Origin: JABMOV01 sp964654545
Lineage (GTDB): Bacteria > Fidelibacterota > Marinisomatia > Marinisomatales > JABMOV01
Direction: 5' to 3'
Assembly: GCA_964654545.1 (NCBI GenBank)
Contig: CAZZIU010000007.1
Location: 1-64,000, forward strand
DNA length: 64,000 bases
Shown: positions 59,599 to 64,000 of the stretch, one piece after another
Numbering within the stretch: the first letter of the stretch is position 1
Layout of the letters: each line of letters starts with the position of its first letter
Made by a program: the position numbers and the translations under genes
Notes under the pieces: generated by a model
The model's database searches: none
Told to the model about the DNA's origin: nothing
Seen by the model: the letters and a program-made list of their open reading frames with translations, nothing else

Positions 59599-61776
59599 CT
59601 ATTGAAGAAGCAGGATTTTTCCCGTAAAAAGTTGATTGTACATGTTTATCTGATAAAGGTATACACCTGTACTTACAGGTTGATTCTGATTATTTGTACC
59701 ATCCCATTCGACCGATTTTACACCCGGCGATTCAATTCTCCTGAATAGCGATTTAATGTTACGCCCTTGTAGATCAATAATCGAAATAGAGACAGTTGTT
59801 ACAGTAAATAGTTCACATTCGATTGTAGTACGGGAATTGAAGGGATTAGGGTATACATGGATCAAATTAAACCGATCAGGGATTTGATTGGTACCGTTTG
59901 AAAGCTCATAGCATCCCACATCCAACGCCCCCATGGAGGATCCATTCAGTCCTGAATTCACACAGGGAGATGTATTGTAGAGATAGAAATTCATTGAGTC
60001 AGAATCACAAAATAATGGATCACTGTCAATATTTCCAGACAACCAGTTTACACTTCCATTTTCGTTGGTAGTGATACTTTCAATGCCACCCTCAACATCA
60101 GAATAAGCAATACTTATTGAATTTGAGTCATCAAACGTTGCAAAATAGATTTGATCCGAAGAATTTCCCCAAAAAATGGCATTTTCAACCGTGGAATAGG
60201 ACGTGTTAGAATAGATCGCCGAACCAAAATGTGTCGCCGTATTGTTGGAAAATGTTACGTTATTGATTATCGGGTAACAATATCGTTTGAATCCTATTCC
60301 AGCACCGGCATGATCACTGGTGTTGAATGCAATGACAGTGTTTTGGATTAGCACATCAGATGAATCACGAGCATAGAGTGCTCCACCTACATCTGCAGTG
60401 TGGTTTTGATAGAAAAATGAATTTTTGATAACAAGATCAGAATTTACTTTGCCATAAATGGCACCGCCCACATCTTCAGATCGGTTGTTTAGAAACCTAA
60501 CGTCATTAATTATTGGTGATCCGTTATAAATGAACAATCCACCGCCACCACCATTGGTTACCGAATTATTTTTAATCACCAGATTTTCAAGTTTTGGTGA
60601 GGCATTTTCACAGTAAACACCACCACCATAAACGGCAGAAAATCCATCACCATCAGGATCGGCAAGATACCCTGAACCATTTTGTATGGTTAAACCACGG
60701 ATTACAGTCGTTGAATCTTCGTTGTTTTCCATAATGAATGCTGGACCTGAAGAGTCAGCATCAATTATTGTTTGCGTAATAAGGGACGTATCATTTGTTG
60801 TATACAGATTGGAAGTGAGGTAGAGTGCTTTACCCAGCATGCTTATGGTCTCGAAATACACACCGGGATGAACCTGAATGGTGTCACTGTCAGCTGCAGT
60901 AGATACAGCAAATTGGATCGTTGCAAACGGTGCAGCAAGGGAACCATCACCATTTTCGTCTGATCCAACGGTGTCCACATGCCACACTCTTCCACCATCA
61001 TTGGTTGCTGAATCTGGCCACCAGATTCTTCTGGCTAGCGTTGAGTCCAGGATAAAAGGATTGGGATTGTCTTCCTGGTAGGCGGCAATAGCATACGTCC
61101 GGTCGTATTCCACTGAATCTACCGGATCTGAATAATGCCAGTGCAATAATGAGGTATATTGGCTATTCCAAAAAGAAACGTCAGCTACATCCTGATACAT
61201 GGCGAAAAAATAAAACATGGCACGAGCCGTATTTCCTTTGTGGTCTTCCCGCACTTCAAAGGCCGTCGTTCCGTCATTTTCTTTTTCGCTCCAAAGATCA
61301 ATATTGAAGGTAGGTATTGATGTTGATGTCTGGTTTTGATAATACCAAACATCCGTATCGGCATCGTCTATATCAAGAAAGGGGTCATTTCCCCGGGCAG
61401 CATTTACTTCGATTTTCGATGGAAACAGATGGTGCATATCGCTTCTTTGCGGTTCAGAATCTGCACCCATACTCTGAGGCCAGGTATGTTCACAATTAAT
61501 TCCTTTGCTATACGCATCTGTGCTGGGATCTGCAGATAAGTCTAATTCGATTGTAAATCCGCTGTATACACCGGTAAGAAGATTTCCATCATGAAGATCA
61601 ATTTCTCCGTACATAACATCGCGTGCAGGTCCATACCCAAGGGTGGAGCCTGTCTTGTAATTATCAACAATGTAGTTTAGTAAATCGCTTCCAGTTAATC
61701 CTTCACCAATGATGGATTGGGTTTGACTCCAAAGAACGGTGAGTAAAAAAAATAATGCGGTGGTTGCAACTTTCAA
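59599..61776 (-). CDS. Secreted endonuclease I-type nuclease fused to beta-helix and type IX sorting domain
   Basis: 725 residues starting with TTG at 61776, the only start that keeps the signal peptide (KVATTALFFLLTVLWSQ). Residues about 30-250 are an Endonuclease_1 (EndA/NucM-like) domain: GINCEHTWPQS at 92-102, QRSDMHHLFPS at 110-120 and VNAARGNDPF at 124-133. A region rich in short Asn/Gly strands (about 265-640, AVYGGGVYCEN, GGGGLFIYNG, GGAIYGKVN, GGALYARDSS) is a parallel beta-helix. The last 80 residues (VYPNPFNSRT ... TGVYLYQIN) are the sorting domain. Probably degrades extracellular DNA or RNA. It lies 3 bp after the DUF420 gene. Confidence 0.88.
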   Translation of the reverse strand: MKVATTALFFLLTVLWSQTQSIIGEGLTGSDLLNYIVDNYKTGSTLGYGPARDVMYGEIDLHDGNLLTGVYSGFTIELDLSADPSTDAYSKGINCEHTWPQSMGADSEPQRSDMHHLFPSKIEVNAARGNDPFLDIDDADTDVWYYQNQTSTSIPTFNIDLWSEKENDGTTAFEVREDHKGNTARAMFYFFAMYQDVADVSFWNSQYTSLLHWHYSDPVDSVEYDRTYAIAAYQEDNPNPFILDSTLARRIWWPDSATNDGGRVWHVDTVGSDENGDGSLAAPFATIQFAVSTAADSDTIQVHPGVYFETISMLGKALYLTSNLYTTNDTSLITQTIIDADSSGPAFIMENNEDSTTVIRGLTIQNGSGYLADPDGDGFSAVYGGGVYCENASPKLENLVIKNNSVTNGGGGGLFIYNGSPIINDVRFLNNRSEDVGGAIYGKVNSDLVIKNSFFYQNHTADVGGALYARDSSDVLIQNTVIAFNTSDHAGAGIGFKRYCYPIINNVTFSNNTATHFGSAIYSNTSYSTVENAIFWGNSSDQIYFATFDDSNSISIAYSDVEGGIESITTNENGSVNWLSGNIDSDPLFCDSDSMNFYLYNTSPCVNSGLNGSSMGALDVGCYELSNGTNQIPDRFNLIHVYPNPFNSRTTIECELFTVTTVSISIIDLQGRNIKSLFRRIESPGVKSVEWDGTNNQNQPVSTGVYLYQINMYNQLFTGKILLLQ

Positions 61777-61779
61777 TTG

Positions 61780-62298
61780 TTATATCCCGTATAGCATAAA
61801 ATAAATAATTATTCCTGAAATAGAAACAGTAATCCAAAGGGGAAATGTCCATTTTGCCAGCTTTTTATGTTTAGGGCGCTTATCAGTCCAACCACGATAA
61901 ATCGTTACCAGAATAAGTGGAGCAATTCCAGCTGCTAATAAAATGTGAGCGATAAGGATTGGAAAATAGATCCAGGGAAAGTCACCAGTATAACTTTTTG
62001 GTTCAGCCTGAAAATAATGGTAAAGGACGTAGGATGTTAGAAATGCAGCGGAGAGGATGAACGCTGTAATCATTGCATAGCGATGGCTCGTCTCCCTTTG
62101 TGTTTTTATGAAATAGTAACCGCTTACCAATACGATAGCCGAAAGACTGTTTAATATGACATTAATATGTGGCAGAAAAGAAACATCGACAGACTGATCA
62201 CCATATGTTGGTCCGTATACCAAATAGCCCACAACCAAGAGGAAACAGGCTGAAAGCACACTACTGACAATAGCCCAGTAAGCAGATTGTCTTTTCAT
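61780..62298 (-). CDS. DUF420 membrane protein of the cytochrome oxidase operon
   Basis: 172 residues with five hydrophobic helices. The family pattern LPHINVILNSLSAIVLVSGY, HRYAMITAFILSAAFLTSYVLYHY, IYFPILIAHILLAAGIAPLI and KHKKLAKWTFPLWITVSISG is that of DUF420, a haem-copper oxidase-linked family (CtaM in Bacillus is required for caa3 oxidase). Conserved His residues may ligate haem or copper. It overlaps ctaB by 4 bp. Confidence 0.88.
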   Translation of the reverse strand: MKRQSAYWAIVSSVLSACFLLVVGYLVYGPTYGDQSVDVSFLPHINVILNSLSAIVLVSGYYFIKTQRETSHRYAMITAFILSAAFLTSYVLYHYFQAEPKSYTGDFPWIYFPILIAHILLAAGIAPLILVTIYRGWTDKRPKHKKLAKWTFPLWITVSISGIIIYFMLYGI

Positions 62299-63185
62299 CG
62301 GATAAATAATTTTGAATCTATAATGATGAGCACTAGCAATAACGGCAGATACATCACTGAACTTCGTAACAATTTTTTAGCATTTTGAGTTGTCAAACTT
62401 TGAGCCAGCGACAAACCTGGGAGTAAATATAGCACCCCTAGAATCAAGGCACCAATGAGATAGATAACTCCTGATATGCCCCAAAATACCGGTAAGACGG
62501 ATACAAGAATCAGGAGTAACGTATGGATTAAAATTTGTCGAACAGTGCTGATGCCATCAACATCAATTACAGGAAGCATTTTGAGATCAGCCAAAGCGTA
62601 ATCGTCTTTGAATAAAATGGCGATCGCATAAAAATGCGGATGTTGCCAGAAAAATAAAATTCCAAACATTATCCAGGCTCCCATATCCAGGCTGTTGGTT
62701 GCTGCTGTCCAACCTCCCATGGCAGGTAATGCTCCTGGAATTGCGCCAATGGATGTATTCAACCAGGTTACACGTTTCAACGGTGTATAAATAAGTATGT
62801 ACATTGCTACGGTGAATAAAGCGATCAATGCGGTAAGAGGATTGATAAAATAGTTCAATAGCAAAACCCCCAGGGAGGATAATACCAGACCAAAAATCAA
62901 TACACTACGATGCGATACAATACCGGAAGGCAATGGGCGAAATCTGGTTCTTGCCATGAGTTGGTCTGTATCTCGTTCAAACAAATGGTTTAAGGAGCCG
63001 GCACCGCCCTTCACCAAAGCTGTACCAAGCAACAAGATCACCAAATCGTTATAGGACCGTATTCCATTGCTGGCCAAATAATAAGAAAATGTAGTGGTCA
63101 CAAGCACCATGACCATGATCCTTGGTTTCACCAGCTCAACAAATGCTGAGAACAGGGAAGGTGCAACATTACGTTTATTTTTCAT
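62295..63185 (-). CDS. ctaB: Haem O synthase (protoheme IX farnesyltransferase)
   Basis: 296 residues, UbiA-type prenyltransferase with about nine helices. LVKPRIMVMVLVTTTFSYYL starts the protein; the diphosphate motif NHLFERDTDQLMARTRFRPL near 66-85 and the second polar loop KDDYALADLKMLPV near 206 are diagnostic. Makes haem O for the terminal oxidase, whose subunit genes precede it in the same direction. Confidence 0.93.
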   Translation of the reverse strand: MKNKRNVAPSLFSAFVELVKPRIMVMVLVTTTFSYYLASNGIRSYNDLVILLLGTALVKGGAGSLNHLFERDTDQLMARTRFRPLPSGIVSHRSVLIFGLVLSSLGVLLLNYFINPLTALIALFTVAMYILIYTPLKRVTWLNTSIGAIPGALPAMGGWTAATNSLDMGAWIMFGILFFWQHPHFYAIAILFKDDYALADLKMLPVIDVDGISTVRQILIHTLLLILVSVLPVFWGISGVIYLIGALILGVLYLLPGLSLAQSLTTQNAKKLLRSSVMYLPLLLVLIIIDSKLFIR

Positions 63186-63249
63186 TTGTATTGATTTAAT
63201 GCTCCGGAAATTACATCAGAGCAGAGAGGAGTCTATAAAGAGAATTGGA

Positions 63250-63621
63250 TTAGTGCTGGGCGGGTTTTGCATCCATTGTATCGTACATTGCAGCATTAGG
63301 TTTTATGTTACCCTTCATTTCCGGATTAATATATCCCCGTGCTTGCGTATCAAACATGGTTAGAATTAGAAATATGGAAAGAAAAATTAGGGCGGTTGCG
63401 AAAACCATAAAATTCACTTTTTTATCCCACCATAGCTGCATAAAAAAGAAAGCAACAAGTAGTGCTTTCACTGACGCTATTCCCAATGCTATAACAACAT
63501 TAAAGCCACCCAGATCAATGTAGGATACGGCAACCGTTATTACCGTCAATACCATGAGTGCGCCTCCGACTGCAATGTAAATCCATAATGGTGTGATGTG
63601 ATGTGATGGCGAATTTTCCAT
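63250..63621 (-). CDS. coxD: Cytochrome c oxidase subunit IV (caa3 type)
   Basis: 123 residues from the ATG at 63621, which has AGGTTG upstream; the longer frame to 63663 overlaps coxC. Three helices: LWIYIAVGGALMVLTVITVA, GFNVVIALGIASVKALLVAFFF and FMVFATALIFLSIFLILTMF. The SVKALLVAFFFMQLWWDKK pattern is typical of COX4 pfam03626 proteins. A polar tail (NIKPNAAMYDTMDAKPAQH) follows. Structural subunit of the haem-copper oxidase. Confidence 0.87.
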   Translation of the reverse strand: MENSPSHHITPLWIYIAVGGALMVLTVITVAVSYIDLGGFNVVIALGIASVKALLVAFFFMQLWWDKKVNFMVFATALIFLSIFLILTMFDTQARGYINPEMKGNIKPNAAMYDTMDAKPAQH

Positions 63622-63623
63622 AA

Positions 63624-64000
63624 TCAACCTATCAGATAAAGGAGTGGGAATAAAAATATCCAAATCATATCCACCAGATGCCAGAATAATCCGGTGATCT
63701 CAATGGGCGTATAGTAAGCGCTGCTAAAATGTCCTTTTGAGGTCCTAATAATCAGCCAGACAATCAATCCCATACCGATTAGTACATGAATCCCATGCAA
63801 TCCGGTCATCATGAAGTATATACTGAAGAAAATATGGGGGTTTGAACCTTCTATACCAGTGTATGTATAAAACTTCCCGGGCAATTGTCCCAGATGAAAC
63901 TTGTGGCTGTATTCAAAATATTTCACTACCATAAAAGTACCCGCCAGAACCACCGTGGCGATTAGAAAAATAATGGTCTGTTTTCTTTTGTCATTCTGCA
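63624..64000 (-). CDS. coxC: Cytochrome c oxidase subunit III, N-terminus beyond the window
   Basis: The frame is open to the right edge; 125 C-terminal residues are seen. TIIFLIATVVLAGTFMVVKY, FSIYFMMTGLHGIHVLIGMG, and TGLFWHLVDMIWIFLFPLLY are the last three helices of subunit III, with the conserved TGLHGxHV and WHxVDxxW motifs. It ends two bases before the subunit IV ATG. The operon continues to the left with ctaB and DUF420, and presumably to the right with subunits I and II. Confidence 0.92.
   Translation of the reverse strand, partial: QNDKRKQTIIFLIATVVLAGTFMVVKYFEYSHKFHLGQLPGKFYTYTGIEGSNPHIFFSIYFMMTGLHGIHVLIGMGLIVWLIIRTSKGHFSSAYYTPIEITGLFWHLVDMIWIFLFPLLYLIG

Overview
The window is one contiguous bacterial chromosome segment of moderate to low G+C with densely packed, mostly operonic genes. 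Two secreted proteins end in a YPNPFN-type C-terminal sorting domain of the type IX secretion kind, there are large TonB-dependent and beta-barrel outer-membrane proteins, lipoproteins start with a collagen-like GPxGPx linker, and glycolysis uses a PPi-type phosphofructokinase. This fits a Gram-negative marine heterotroph of the Fibrobacterota-Chlorobiota-Bacteroidota side of the tree. Candidatus Marinimicrobia (Neomarinimicrobiota) is my best guess; that is inference and not proven by any marker here. No rRNA, tRNA or CRISPR array was recognised.

Layout. 0-5 kb: acetoacetyl-CoA synthetase, divergent from PPi-phosphofructokinase plus class II aldolase, the former preceded by a 13-codon leader ORF. 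5-9.2 kb: a tight minus-strand operon (unknown protein, thiamine pyrophosphokinase, Na+/solute symporter, CYTH phosphatase, 39-aa membrane peptide) that looks like a thiamine salvage unit. 9.3-16.7 kb: a YjbR protein, an orphan outer-membrane protein, a patch of gene remnants (histidine kinase tail, IS3 OrfA start, truncated TetR), then an RND/MMPL exporter operon with a LolA-like protein, a cupin and a second outer-membrane protein. 16.7-20.3 kb: DEAD-box helicase, glycosyltransferase and a PAP2 phosphatase.

20.3-34.8 kb is a phosphate-starvation island: pstSCAB-phoU, a porin, an intact IS256-type insertion with a 9-bp target duplication, a secreted beta-helix protein, a TonB-dependent receptor, phoR and phoB, and a second PAP2 gene. 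Three promoters in it carry the same 11-bp-spaced CTAACA direct repeats, an apparent Pho box. This ties the TonB receptor and beta-helix protein to phosphorus uptake and is the most interesting signal in the window.

34.9-43.2 kb: a multihaem cytochrome lipoprotein, then a fatty-acid beta-oxidation operon (TetR regulator, acyl-CoA dehydrogenase, thiolase, PAQR protein, fused hydroxyacyl-CoA dehydrogenase/enoyl-CoA hydratase) interrupted by a small inverted-repeat element encoding a four-helix-bundle protein. 43.2-43.7 kb is gene-free with two strong hairpins and may encode a small RNA. 43.7-48 kb: NapH-like ferredoxin membrane protein, a barrel-like protein behind a Fur-box-like palindrome, and pabA-pabB-pabC for folate. 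48-54.5 kb: tag, ferredoxin-NADP reductase, two amidohydrolase genes (one a double-domain fusion) and a LOG-family protein. 54.6-59.3 kb: lipoprotein, membrane dipeptidase and rpe-tkt-rpiB of the pentose phosphate pathway. 59.6-64 kb: a secreted endonuclease fused to a beta-helix and sorting domain at the end of a cytochrome oxidase operon (coxC, subunit IV, haem O synthase, DUF420) that runs off the right edge.
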